A stretch of 7,482 nt of DNA from Nitrospirota bacterium. Its GTDB lineage: Bacteria > Nitrospirota > Nitrospiria > Nitrospirales > Nitrospiraceae. The stretch is from contig SCVQ01000447.1 in the NCBI GenBank assembly GCA_004296865.1, positions 1-7,482 of the forward strand. Direction: 5' to 3'. Each line of letters begins with the position of its first letter. The stretch's first letter is position 1. The notes below the pieces were generated by a model that saw only the letters and a program-made list of their open reading frames with translations, ran no database searches and was not told the DNA's origin. The translations under genes and the position numbers were made by a program. Below are positions 1 through 6,231 of the stretch, piece by piece.

Positions 1-501
1 GTGGAGACCAAAGAAGTGATCAGGACCATGGTGGAGGGCCTTGGGCAGGTGCTGACGCCGGAACTTCTGGCGCGGGCCAGGGACCTGAACATGACTCTGC
101 ATCAAGTGCTCACCCTGGCGTCGGTCATCGAGAAAGAAACGGGTTCGGAAGGGGAGCGAGAACTGATCTCGGCGGTCTTTCACAATCGCCTGCGGCGGCG
201 CATCCCGCTACAAAGCGATCCGACGGTCATCTACGGGCTCGCGTCCTTCGACGGCAACCTGAGAAAGCGCGACCTGGCTGTGCCCAGCCCCTACAATACC
301 TATCGCGTCACCGGCCTCCCTCCCGGTCCCATCGCCAATCCCGGGGCCGGCTCAATCCGCGCCGCCCTGTATCCCATTCCGACCACGTATCTGTACTTTG
401 TCTCCCGCAACGACGGGACGCATGCGTTCTCTTCCACCTTGGCCGAGCATAACCGGGCCGTGGATAAGTACCAGCGCCGGCCCGTCCGGCGGCTCTCATG
501 A
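1..501 (+). CDS. mltG: Endolytic murein transglycosylase MltG, C-terminal part (5' end outside window)
   Basis: MltG (YceG family) is an inner-membrane-anchored lytic transglycosylase. It cuts nascent peptidoglycan strands within the chain, leaves 1,6-anhydro-MurNAc ends and is thought to set glycan length. The 166 visible residues match the catalytic half of the family. ASVIEKET (residues 40-47) carries the catalytic glutamate at residue 44, equivalent to E218 of E. coli MltG. It is followed by VFHNRL, LQSDPTVIYG (70-79), a SPYNTYRVTGLPPGPI block (96-111) and the closing YLYFVSRNDGTHAFS stretch. Full-length members have about 330-350 residues with an N-terminal membrane helix and a LysM-like region, so roughly half the gene lies upstream. 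The GTG at base 1 is only the first in-frame start-like codon in the window and is not claimed as the true start. The stop (499-501) touches the deoC ribosome binding site, suggesting co-transcription. Family assignment is secure. Confidence 0.95.
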   Translation: METKEVIRTMVEGLGQVLTPELLARARDLNMTLHQVLTLASVIEKETGSEGERELISAVFHNRLRRRIPLQSDPTVIYGLASFDGNLRKRDLAVPSPYNTYRVTGLPPGPIANPGAGSIRAALYPIPTTYLYFVSRNDGTHAFSSTLAEHNRAVDKYQRRPVRRLS

Positions 502-506
502 GGAGG
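501..506 (+). promoter_or_regulatory. Ribosome binding site of deoC overlapping the mltG stop
   Basis: AGGAGG begins on the last base of the mltG TGA and ends 4 nt before the deoC ATG at 511. This is a full-strength Shine-Dalgarno core. Its position implies translational coupling between mltG and deoC and fixes the deoC start. Confidence 0.8.
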
Positions 507-510
507 CCCG

Positions 511-1215
511 ATGAAGCCTGGTAGCCTCCCGGCCGATTTGCCGGCCCGGATCGATCATACTGTGCTTCGGCCCGACGCGGCGAAGGCCGATGTGCTGCGG
601 GTTTGTGCGGAAGCCCGGCAGTATGGGTTTACGGTGGTGTTCGTCCCGCCCTGTTATGTGCGAGAGGCGGTGGCGGCGTTGGCTGGATCGGCCATCCGGG
701 TCGGAATCCCCATCGGGTTTCCCCACGGATTGCAGACCACCGGCATCAAAGTGAGTGAGGCGGAGGAGGCGGTGGGATGCGGCGCCACCGTGCTGGACAT
801 GGTTATCAATATCAGCCGCCTGAAATCAGGCGATGATGATATCGTGCGGGCCGACATCGACCAGGTTGTCCGGGCGACGCCGCAGGCTGAGCACAAGGTG
901 ATCATCGAAACCTGTTACCTCACGCGTCAAGAAAAGCTCACGGCCTGCCGCTTGATCCTTGAAGCCGGGGCCGACTACGTCAAGACCTCGACCGGCTTTG
1001 GCCCGGCCGGGGCGACCGTCGAGGACGTCCGTCTGCTCAAGCAGGCCGTGGCCGGTCGAGCCAAGGTCAAAGCATCGGGGGGGATCAGGGACCTGCAATC
1101 CGTGATCGACTTGGTGGCCGCCGGGGCGGACCGGATCGGAACCAGCGCCTCCATCAAGATCATGCAAGAGTGGCTGGCGGGACAGCCCCCGGAGCCTTCG
1201 AGGCAGCGGTGGTAG
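511..1215 (+). CDS. deoC: Deoxyribose-phosphate aldolase
   Basis: DeoC is a cytoplasmic class I aldolase that splits 2-deoxyribose-5-phosphate into glyceraldehyde-3-phosphate and acetaldehyde, the last step of deoxynucleoside catabolism. The 234 residues form one TIM barrel of usual bacterial length. IDHTVLRPDA (14-23) is the family's opening motif. VLDMVINI (94-101) contains D96, matching D102 of the E. coli enzyme. GADYVKTSTGFGPAGAT (153-169) places the Schiff-base lysine at K158 (E. coli K167). KVKASGGIR (185-193) gives the second active-site lysine K187 (E. coli K201), and the phosphate-binding GADRIGTSAS sits at 205-214. The ATG at 511 has an AGGAGG 4 nt upstream. The gene lies 9 nt after mltG and shares the locus with deoB, the enzyme supplying its substrate. 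All catalytic residues are present, so it should be active. The common DHTLLKPDAT signature has R instead of K here, a conservative change. Confidence 0.97.
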   Translation: MKPGSLPADLPARIDHTVLRPDAAKADVLRVCAEARQYGFTVVFVPPCYVREAVAALAGSAIRVGIPIGFPHGLQTTGIKVSEAEEAVGCGATVLDMVINISRLKSGDDDIVRADIDQVVRATPQAEHKVIIETCYLTRQEKLTACRLILEAGADYVKTSTGFGPAGATVEDVRLLKQAVAGRAKVKASGGIRDLQSVIDLVAAGADRIGTSASIKIMQEWLAGQPPEPSRQRW

Positions 1216-1228
1216 GGCGCCGGGCCCT
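1214..1228 (+). terminator. Weak hairpin just after deoC (possible attenuator, poor terminator)
   Basis: AGGGC (1214-1218) can pair with GCCCT (1224-1228) across a 5-nt loop. The pyrimidine-rich tract TTTCTCCTCTT follows. A 5-bp stem and an interrupted T-run make this a weak intrinsic terminator at best. It may only damp read-through into the large downstream gene. I list it because it lies exactly at the deoC/downstream gene junction. Confidence 0.2.
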
Positions 1229-1275
1229 TTCTCCTCTTGCCGGCCGATGCGGTCCGGCGCATCGATTCGTTGGCC

Positions 1276-3738
1276 ATGCATAGATTGCTGCACAATCGTC
1301 TGTGTCGTCTGCTGTGTCTTTTCCACAGGCCGGTCCATCCGTCCGACTCCGTCTATCCGCTCCTGTCCAAGCCCCCTCTCCACATCGACTTCGACGGGTT
1401 TCAGAAGGGGATCGATAATGTCCATCTCGATGTCCGCCTCAGTCCGCAGTTTCTGGGGCGCGTCAAGCAGGTGACGACGGCGATGCTGGAGCAGGAAATC
1501 GGCCTGGGCCGCTGGGGGGAGAAGTCCTCGGGGCCGACCCGGCAAGACTGGGAGGATTTCAGGACCAGCTATGCCGGCATGGTGGAAGCGGCCATCCATC
1601 GCGCAAAGCTTGACGGCGGGCTGGCGCTCGTTCAGCTGGTCCAGGTGGCCGCAGTCAGATTCATCGGGCAATATGTGCAAGGGGAGCTGGAACAACTCAG
1701 GCAGGGGCTGCGAGCCGCGATGTCCTCCGGGGGCTCACTCTCGGACAGTGACCGGCTCGAGCTGACCGAACGGCTGAGCTGGTTGACGCGCAATCGAGCC
1801 AGGCTCAGGTACAAACTGAACCGGCAGTTGATCACGCAGTTGGGGAAGGCGGAGGAGGGAGCGGTCGGAGAACTGCGCCATTCGCTATTGGGTGAGCGGT
1901 ATTCCCTTCCGGAGGAGGTGCTGCTGAATCCTCTCCTGCAGGCGGAGGCCCTGCTGGACGATGAGATCATGATGAAGCAGTACGTTGTGCTGGGGCAGGA
2001 TGGGGACGACCGCTATAGTTTCGCGGCGATCGACGACGCGTTGCCGTACGTCTTCCGCCGTCCCAAGCCGGTCGCCGAGACCGAAGTGGCGCTGGCCGGC
2101 GCCGAAGCGATCCATCGGCAGCTCGCCGCCGAATTCGACCGTCTGCAGAACAAACGGAAACGGACGCGCGACGGTTCGGCCGGCACCGAGCCGGATTCGC
2201 GCAAGGCCGGCCTGGGAGCGCGGGTGGAACAGACCTGTGCCGAACTGGAGCGTCTCCGCGCCGCGTATCTCAAGGAAAGCTACGGCTGGGCCGATGTGCC
2301 GGCCAATGTCGATGTCCTGTTCAACGCCACCCTGTACCGGGAGCGTCTTGATCATGCAAAGAAGGAGAAGGATCGAGAGGCTGTGGCTGATCTGACCACC
2401 CAGATCCGATTCCAGCGTCGGCTGGTGGCCCTCGTGGAGCGGCATTTCCGCGCGACCGGGCTGCTGGCCGAGGTGGTGGCCGGATATGAAACGGTGTCCC
2501 TGTACCGCGGCTACGCCTCCGTCCTGACGGCACAACAACTCCGCCGGTTTCTGTCCGGTTCGTCCAAGCGGAAAGAACTCTTGCGTATGGTCAAGGACAA
2601 GCAACATGCCAGCGGGAAGACGTTTCCCCTCGAGCCCCTCACCGAGGCTGCGAGACGGGTCGATCAGTTGTCCTGCCGACAGCAGCGGGAGTACCTCGTG
2701 CGATTTTTAAAAGATTTCGTCACCTTTCGACGCGACCTGGCCAATTATCACCTGGTCCAGAACGCGATGGGCCGGATCCAATTGCAGGAGGACCCCAAGA
2801 ATATCAGGCTGTCCCGCGCCAACCACACGCTCTACGAATTTCTGGCGGCGAACGAGAAGGGGGCGGTCGCGCAAACGATCCTGGGCCACGTCATTCTCAA
2901 GGCAGACGTGCGCGGCTCCACCACCATGGTGGCGGAGTTGCAAACGCGGGGACTGAATCCCGCCTCCCATTTCAGCCTGAATTTCTTCGACCCTCTCAAT
3001 GAATTGTTGGAAACCTATGGGGCGGGCAAGGTGTTTATCGAGGGGGATGCCGTGATTCTCAGCATCCTGGAATATGAAGAAGTGCTGGAGCACCAGTTCA
3101 GCGTGGCGCGCGCGTGCGGTCTGGCCAAGAGACTGCTGGGCATGGTGCAGGCGCAGAATGAGGTCTGTCGAAAGGATGGGCTGCCGGAACTGGAATTGGG
3201 CATCGGGCTTGTGTTCAGTGAAGAGCAGCCGGCCTTTCTCTATGATGGCAACAATCGGATCATGATCTCCCCTGCGATCGGGAAGGCCGACCGGCTCTCG
3301 TCGTGTTCCTGGATGTTACGCAAGCAGCGGAGTCAGTCGACGACTCCCGCCTATACCAGCGTGGACATCTACGAGATTCCGGAAGGAGACCCGCTGCGCG
3401 GGGAAAAAGGGGAAGTCCATCTGCGCTATAATCTGAACGGCATCGAGTTGGATGAGGCGGGGTTCGCCAAACTCAAGACGGAAATTTCCCTGCAGCCGAT
3501 CGAGGTGGTGGTGCCCGGCGATGAGGCGCCCACGACTCTGTACGCCGGCCGTTACCCGGACCTGAAAGGCGCCATGCAGCAGGTGGTGGTGCGCGAGGGG
3601 ACGATGCGCCTCTTGGACAAACAACATCCTCGCTTGGGGCAGCCCACGGCCGGCAGGTTTTACGAAGTCGTGACGAACGAATTTCTTTTGGGCCAGGTCG
3701 AGGCGGTGGTGAAAACGGGCGAGGGCGGTCTCGGCTGA
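1276..3738 (+). CDS. Large uncharacterised protein with a divergent class III nucleotidyl-cyclase-like domain
   Basis: I do not recognise this protein as a named family. Numbered from the ATG at 1276 it has 820 residues. Residues 1-520 are mostly helical and charged, with coiled-coil-prone stretches near 275-335 and 350-390. Residues about 536-677 resemble a class III adenylate/guanylate cyclase: [12 protein letters not shown] carries the first metal Asp (D544), [14 protein letters not shown] the second (D591), then LELGIGLVF and a final IGKADRLSS containing R673. The position that binds base-selecting Lys/Glu in true cyclases is F587, and the ribose-binding Asn position is G669, so product and activity are uncertain. 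Residues 690-820 are beta-rich and unassigned. No signal peptide or convincing membrane segment is seen, so it is probably cytoplasmic. Start choice is weak: no Shine-Dalgarno precedes the ATG at 1276, and an in-frame TTG at 1237 would add 13 residues. It lies between deoC and deoB, probably in their operon. Confidence 0.85.
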   Translation: MHRLLHNRLCRLLCLFHRPVHPSDSVYPLLSKPPLHIDFDGFQKGIDNVHLDVRLSPQFLGRVKQVTTAMLEQEIGLGRWGEKSSGPTRQDWEDFRTSYAGMVEAAIHRAKLDGGLALVQLVQVAAVRFIGQYVQGELEQLRQGLRAAMSSGGSLSDSDRLELTERLSWLTRNRARLRYKLNRQLITQLGKAEEGAVGELRHSLLGERYSLPEEVLLNPLLQAEALLDDEIMMKQYVVLGQDGDDRYSFAAIDDALPYVFRRPKPVAETEVALAGAEAIHRQLAAEFDRLQNKRKRTRDGSAGTEPDSRKAGLGARVEQTCAELERLRAAYLKESYGWADVPANVDVLFNATLYRERLDHAKKEKDREAVADLTTQIRFQRRLVALVERHFRATGLLAEVVAGYETVSLYRGYASVLTAQQLRRFLSGSSKRKELLRMVKDKQHASGKTFPLEPLTEAARRVDQLSCRQQREYLVRFLKDFVTFRRDLANYHLVQNAMGRIQLQEDPKNIRLSRANHTLYEFLAANEKGAVAQTILGHVILKADVRGSTTMVAELQTRGLNPASHFSLNFFDPLNELLETYGAGKVFIEGDAVILSILEYEEVLEHQFSVARACGLAKRLLGMVQAQNEVCRKDGLPELELGIGLVFSEEQPAFLYDGNNRIMISPAIGKADRLSSCSWMLRKQRSQSTTPAYTSVDIYEIPEGDPLRGEKGEVHLRYNLNGIELDEAGFAKLKTEISLQPIEVVVPGDEAPTTLYAGRYPDLKGAMQQVVVREGTMRLLDKQHPRLGQPTAGRFYEVVTNEFLLGQVEAVVKTGEGGLG

Positions 3739-3755
3739 GCGGACTCGGCATGCGG

Positions 3756-3775
3756 CCTTGCGTGTGAGGGCAAGG
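3756..3775 (+). other. Inverted repeat in the deoB leader
   Basis: CCTTGC (3756-3761) and GCAAGG (3770-3775) form a perfect 6-bp inverted repeat around an 8-nt loop, 15 nt before the deoB start. No T-run follows, so it is not an intrinsic terminator. It could be an mRNA hairpin affecting deoB translation or an operator half-site pair, or chance in GC-rich DNA. Confidence 0.25.
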
Positions 3776-3790
3776 GACTGTGTGGGGACT

Positions 3791-4966
3791 ATGATCAATC
3801 GGGTGATTCTCATCGTATTGGACGGGCTCGGGGTCGGGGAGTTGCCGGACGCGGCCCAGTACGGAGATCGCGGGAGCAATACGCTGGCGCGTGTGGCGGC
3901 GGTGGTAGGCGGGCTGACCCTGCCGAATCTGGAAGCGCTGGGGTTGGGGCATATCGGCGAATTCCCCGGCCTGCGCCGGATGGGCGAGCCGGACGGCTGT
4001 TTTGGAAAGATGGCCGAGTTGTCCAAAGGGAAAGACACGACGATGGGGCATTGGGAGATGGCCGGCCTCGTCGTGGAGCAGCCCTTTCCCACGTACCCCA
4101 AGGGTTTTCCACGGGAGGTGATGGAGGCCTTTCAGAAGGCGATCGGCCGGAAGGCGCTGGGCAACCGAGTCGCGTCCGGGACGGAGATCATCCAGGAGCT
4201 TGGCGAGGAACATCTGAAAACCGGTGCGCCGATTGTGTACACCAGCGCGGACAGCGTCTTCCAGATCGCGGCGCACGAGCGAGCGGTCCCCGTGGAAGAG
4301 CTCTATCGGATGTGTCGTGAGGCCAGGAAACTGTTGAAGCCGCCCCATCAGGTCGCCAGGGTCATCGCGCGTCCCTTCGTCGGCGAGCCCGGCGGCTTCG
4401 TGCGTACGGAGGGTCGTCGGGACTTTTCCCTGGATCCGCCCGGCGAGACCCTCTTGGACTTGCTCAAGCAGGCCGGGCAGCCGGTCGTCGGAATCGGCAA
4501 GATCGACGACCTGTTCAAGGGCCGCGGCTTGACGCGTGCGATTCATACGAAGAACAACGAGGTCGGCATGGATGAGACGATTCGAATCCTCTCGCTGGTG
4601 CCCCGCGGACTGGTCTTCGTGAATCTCGTCGATTTCGACATGTTGTATGGCCACCGAAACGACGCGGCCGGGTATGCCAAAGCGTTGGAGGCGTTCGATG
4701 CCCGGCTTCCGGCACTCCTGGGCGGGATGCGGCAGGGAGACCTCCTGTGTCTGACGTCCGATCATGGCAACGATCCGCTGGGACCCGGCACCGACCATAC
4801 GCGAGAATATGTGCCGCTCCTGGCTTACGGGCCTCGTCTTGCGCGGGGCGTGAACCTCGGGACACGCCGTACCTTCGCCGACGTGGGACAGACGGTCGCT
4901 GACGCGTTAGGCGTCAAGCGGCTGGCCTGGGGCGACAGTTTCTTGGATTCGCTTGCGGTGGGCTAA
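3791..4966 (+). CDS. deoB: Phosphopentomutase
   Basis: DeoB is a cytoplasmic, Mn-dependent alkaline-phosphatase-superfamily enzyme. It interconverts (deoxy)ribose-1-phosphate and (deoxy)ribose-5-phosphate, feeding DeoC. The 391-residue product has the usual bacterial length. [13 protein letters not shown] supplies the metal ligand D11. [13 protein letters not shown] (80-92) contains the phospho-accepting T83, aligned with T85 of the Bacillus cereus enzyme. [14 protein letters not shown] (278-291) supplies D283 and H288, SDHGNDP (323-329) supplies D324 and H325, and TDHTREY gives H336. All are offset by a constant 2-3 residues from B. cereus. The TTG at 3758 in the same frame would add 11 poorly conserved residues. 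The ATG at 3791 begins directly with the family's strand and is preferred, although its Shine-Dalgarno (GGGG at 3784-3787) is weak. It lies 52 nt after the cyclase-like gene and is likely in the same transcript as deoC. Confidence 0.97.
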   Translation: MINRVILIVLDGLGVGELPDAAQYGDRGSNTLARVAAVVGGLTLPNLEALGLGHIGEFPGLRRMGEPDGCFGKMAELSKGKDTTMGHWEMAGLVVEQPFPTYPKGFPREVMEAFQKAIGRKALGNRVASGTEIIQELGEEHLKTGAPIVYTSADSVFQIAAHERAVPVEELYRMCREARKLLKPPHQVARVIARPFVGEPGGFVRTEGRRDFSLDPPGETLLDLLKQAGQPVVGIGKIDDLFKGRGLTRAIHTKNNEVGMDETIRILSLVPRGLVFVNLVDFDMLYGHRNDAAGYAKALEAFDARLPALLGGMRQGDLLCLTSDHGNDPLGPGTDHTREYVPLLAYGPRLARGVNLGTRRTFADVGQTVADALGVKRLAWGDSFLDSLAVG

Positions 4967-4970
4967 AAAG

Positions 4971-5005
4971 ACGTGAAACGTGAAGCGTGAGGCGTGAAGC
5001 GTAAA
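4971..5005 (+). repeat. Tandem 7-bp repeat, five units, between deoB and the RidA-family gene
   Basis: Five consecutive heptamers read acgtgaa, acgtgaa, gcgtgag, gcgtgaa, gcgtaaa, a degenerate (R)CGTGAA array. It starts 4 nt after the deoB stop and runs straight into the AAGGAGG of the next gene. TGA occurs at 4974, 4981, 4988 and 4995, and with a 7-bp period it closes all three forward frames. It fills most of the 53-nt gap. The function is unknown. It could be a slippage-prone spacer, a binding array, or a member of a dispersed intergenic repeat family. Confidence 0.85.
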
Positions 5006-5011
5006 AGGAGG
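5005..5011 (+). promoter_or_regulatory. Ribosome binding site choosing GTG 5020
   Basis: AAGGAGG at 5005-5011 is a near-perfect Shine-Dalgarno. Two in-frame GTG codons follow, at 5014 (2-nt gap) and 5020 (8-nt gap). Only the second has workable spacing, which decides the start of the RidA-family gene. Confidence 0.75.
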
Positions 5012-5019
5012 GGGTGCGG

Positions 5020-5484
5020 GTGTCATTCGACGAAAAGTTGAAGCAACTGGGCATTGAATTGCCCCCGCCGCCCAAGCCTGTCGCCAACTATGTGCCGGCG
5101 GTGGAAGCGGGGGACCTGCTGTTTCTCAGCGGTGTCCTTCCGTTCCGCGACGGCACCTTGGCCTGGACCGGCAAGCTGGGCAGGGATCTGACGGTGGAGC
5201 AGGGCTATGAGGCGGCGAAAGTCTCCCTGCTGAACGGGCTGGCCATTGTGCGAAGCCGGTTGGGGACTCTCGACCGCGTGAAACAAGTCGTCCGCCTGGT
5301 CGGCCACGTCGCGTCGGCGGAGGGCTTTGGGCAGCAGCCGGCAGTGATCAATGGCGCCTCCGATCTCCTCGTCGGTCTGTTCGGGGAGGCCGGTCGTCAC
5401 GCACGCGTGGCCGTTGGGGCGGCGGAGTTGCCGCTCAATGCGCCGGTTGAACTGGAGCTGATCATGCAGATCAGGCCGAGGTAA
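5020..5484 (+). CDS. RidA/YjgF/UK114-family protein
   Basis: Canonical RidA proteins form trimers and hydrolyse reactive enamine/imine intermediates in the cytoplasm. This 154-residue protein is of the slightly longer subgroup (YjgF_YER057c_UK114-like 1), whose substrate is generally not known. Family features are AGDLLFLSGVLPFRDG (about 30-45), the helix with AAKVSLLNGLAIVRSRLG, the GHVASAEGFGQQPAVINGAS block (about 95-114), and the closing GRHARVAVGAAELPLNAPVELELI. Within that closing block, R129 matches the conserved active-site arginine of RidA and E144 lies near its glutamate. GTG 5020 is preferred over GTG 5014 because of spacing to AAGGAGG, and the product then starts MSFDEKLKQLGI. It follows deoB by 53 nt, with the heptamer array between. 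A role in handling carbonyl by-products near the deo enzymes is possible, but this is inference only. Because the subgroup is functionally undefined, I do not give a gene symbol. Confidence 0.92.
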   Translation: MSFDEKLKQLGIELPPPPKPVANYVPAVEAGDLLFLSGVLPFRDGTLAWTGKLGRDLTVEQGYEAAKVSLLNGLAIVRSRLGTLDRVKQVVRLVGHVASAEGFGQQPAVINGASDLLVGLFGEAGRHARVAVGAAELPLNAPVELELIMQIRPR

Positions 5485-5492
5485 CGGCCGGC

Positions 5493-5506
5493 GCCGAGCG
5501 GTCGGC
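5493..5506 (+). other. Small hairpin downstream of the RidA-family gene
   Basis: GCCGA (5493-5497) pairs with TCGGC (5502-5506) around the loop GCGG, 8 nt after the stop. No T-run follows, so it lacks the second half of an intrinsic terminator. It could mark the end of the upstream operon or be incidental. Confidence 0.25.
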
Positions 5507-5523
5507 TTGCACGCAGGGTTTCG

Positions 5524-5552
5524 TTGACAGGTCGGGACGGCTTCTCTAAGAT
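5524..5552 (+). promoter_or_regulatory. Sigma70-type promoter for the small exported protein
   Basis: TTGACA (5524-5529) is a perfect -35 hexamer. A 17-nt spacer leads to TAAGAT (5547-5552), which matches the -10 consensus at 4 of 6 positions including the first two and last two. Transcription would start near 5559, leaving a leader of about 75 nt before the ATG at 5634. It lies in a gap between genes, which strengthens the call and suggests that a new transcription unit begins here. Confidence 0.6.
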
Positions 5553-5623
5553 TTTTGCCGAGAGCCTGTCCGTTCAGAAGGCGGAGCCGTTGTCCGTGCA
5601 CGGTTTGAACATGCCCAACTCAC

Positions 5624-5628
5624 AGGTG
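5624..5628 (+). promoter_or_regulatory. Ribosome binding site of the exported protein gene
   Basis: AGGTG, a moderate Shine-Dalgarno, ends 5 nt before the ATG at 5634 and supports that start. A seven-codon ORF (ATG 5611 to TGA 5632-5634) covers this site, and its stop overlaps the gene's ATG as TGATG. Confidence 0.5.
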
Positions 5629-5633
5629 CGCTG

Positions 5634-6041
5634 ATGAAGCGATCGGGACGGTGGTTGTCGCTGGCGGTGATCGGCCTGGCGCTGCTGCACCCTTGTCCAG
5701 GCTGGAGCAAGGACGGGCTTCCTGCGGAGCCGGATGAGAACTTGCGGGTGGACGAGCTCTATGACCATGAGGCCCGGATGTTCCTGTTTCTCTATTCGCT
5801 GACGGGGAACGGGGAGGTGGATTACGTGACCGGTCGCATGGTGGAGGAGAACGCGCGGAGCCATTACGGAAACCCGGTCTACTACACGGAATCCTACCCG
5901 CTCTTTTACTGGTGGAACCACACGTTGTGGAACGATCCGGAACGCGACGGCGTGAATGGGAACGAGAGGGTCTATCAGGAAGAGATCGAGTTCGATCGGA
6001 GCCGGTACAAGCCCTGCGCATTCAACGGCCAGCTTTGTTGA
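5634..6041 (+). CDS. Small exported protein of unknown function with calcium-loop-like motifs
   Basis: I do not recognise a named family. The 135 residues begin with a Sec-type signal: MKRSGRW, a hydrophobic core LSLAVIGLALL (8-18), then a likely cleavage region around HPCPGWSKD (19-27). C21 is not in a lipobox (LLHPC), so a lipoprotein is unlikely. The mature part of about 110 residues is acidic and aromatic-rich. TGNGEVDYVTGR (57-68) and DPERDGVNGNE (101-111) resemble the D/N-G loops of EF-hand or dockerin calcium sites, but the first lacks the leading Asp. YYTESYPLFYWWNHTLW (83-99) is a dense aromatic block. C128 and C135 could form a disulfide close to the C-terminus. It has its own promoter (5524-5552) and an AGGTG ribosome binding site, so it is probably transcribed separately from the deo genes. 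ampG follows after 190 nt. The coding call is strong and the function unknown. Confidence 0.85.
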   Translation: MKRSGRWLSLAVIGLALLHPCPGWSKDGLPAEPDENLRVDELYDHEARMFLFLYSLTGNGEVDYVTGRMVEENARSHYGNPVYYTESYPLFYWWNHTLWNDPERDGVNGNERVYQEEIEFDRSRYKPCAFNGQLC

Positions 6042-6223
6042 CGTCGCTCTCCCCACGCGCGGGGCAACGGTCTGCGGGGCTCGTGTCCGGTCGTTCTGAG
6101 CGCGTCCGGTGTTTCCTGGGCCTCTCCCTCCTTCCAGCCTGTCCTCCGCGCCGTCGGCTGCAGCCTGAGCCGCTGTGCAATCCAGAGCGTAGCCATGGCG
6201 AATCGTGCCGTCAGCCTGTCTGC

Positions 6224-6228
6224 GAGGG
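6224..6228 (+). promoter_or_regulatory. Ribosome binding site choosing ampG GTG 6232
   Basis: GAGGG at 6224-6228 lies 3 nt before GTG 6232, close but similar to the 4-nt spacing seen at deoC. The upstream in-frame GTG at 6205 has no Shine-Dalgarno. The protein start predicted from 6232 also matches the N-terminal length of E. coli AmpG to within one residue, as I recall that sequence. Confidence 0.5.
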
Positions 6229-6231
6229 CCA

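Noticed and set aside
826..1695. Minus-strand ORF of 289 codons spanning the deoC end and the start of the large gene
   Set aside because: No recognisable motif, low-complexity composition and overlap with well-supported deoC; treated as a shadow although it crosses a gene boundary.
3758..3790. TTG 3758 as the deoB start
   Set aside because: The extra 11 residues are not part of the family N-terminus, and the codon lies in the 6-bp inverted repeat; ATG 3791 starts directly with the conserved strand.
4013..4069. DeoB active-site variant DTTMGH instead of DTMTGH as a defect
   Set aside because: The nucleophilic Thr (first T) and the GHWE residues are intact; only the two intervening residues differ, so activity should not be lost.
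3473..4798. Minus-strand ORF of 441 codons opposite the large gene and deoB
   Set aside because: Its translation is Arg/Pro/His-rich with no known motif, and it lies opposite deoB with all catalytic residues intact; it is a shadow typical of GC-rich DNA.
5023..5601. Minus-strand ORF of 192 codons over the RidA-family gene
   Set aside because: It is antisense to a clear RidA-family protein and shows no family motifs of its own.
6051..6064. CCCC/GGGG hairpin after the exported protein gene as a terminator
   Set aside because: Only a 4-bp outer stem with an A-C mismatch inside and no T-run.
6038..6066. TTGACG at 6038-6043 as a -35 box for ampG
   Set aside because: No acceptable -10 hexamer at 16-18 nt spacing (GGGGCA at 17 nt), and the box overlaps the end of the upstream gene.
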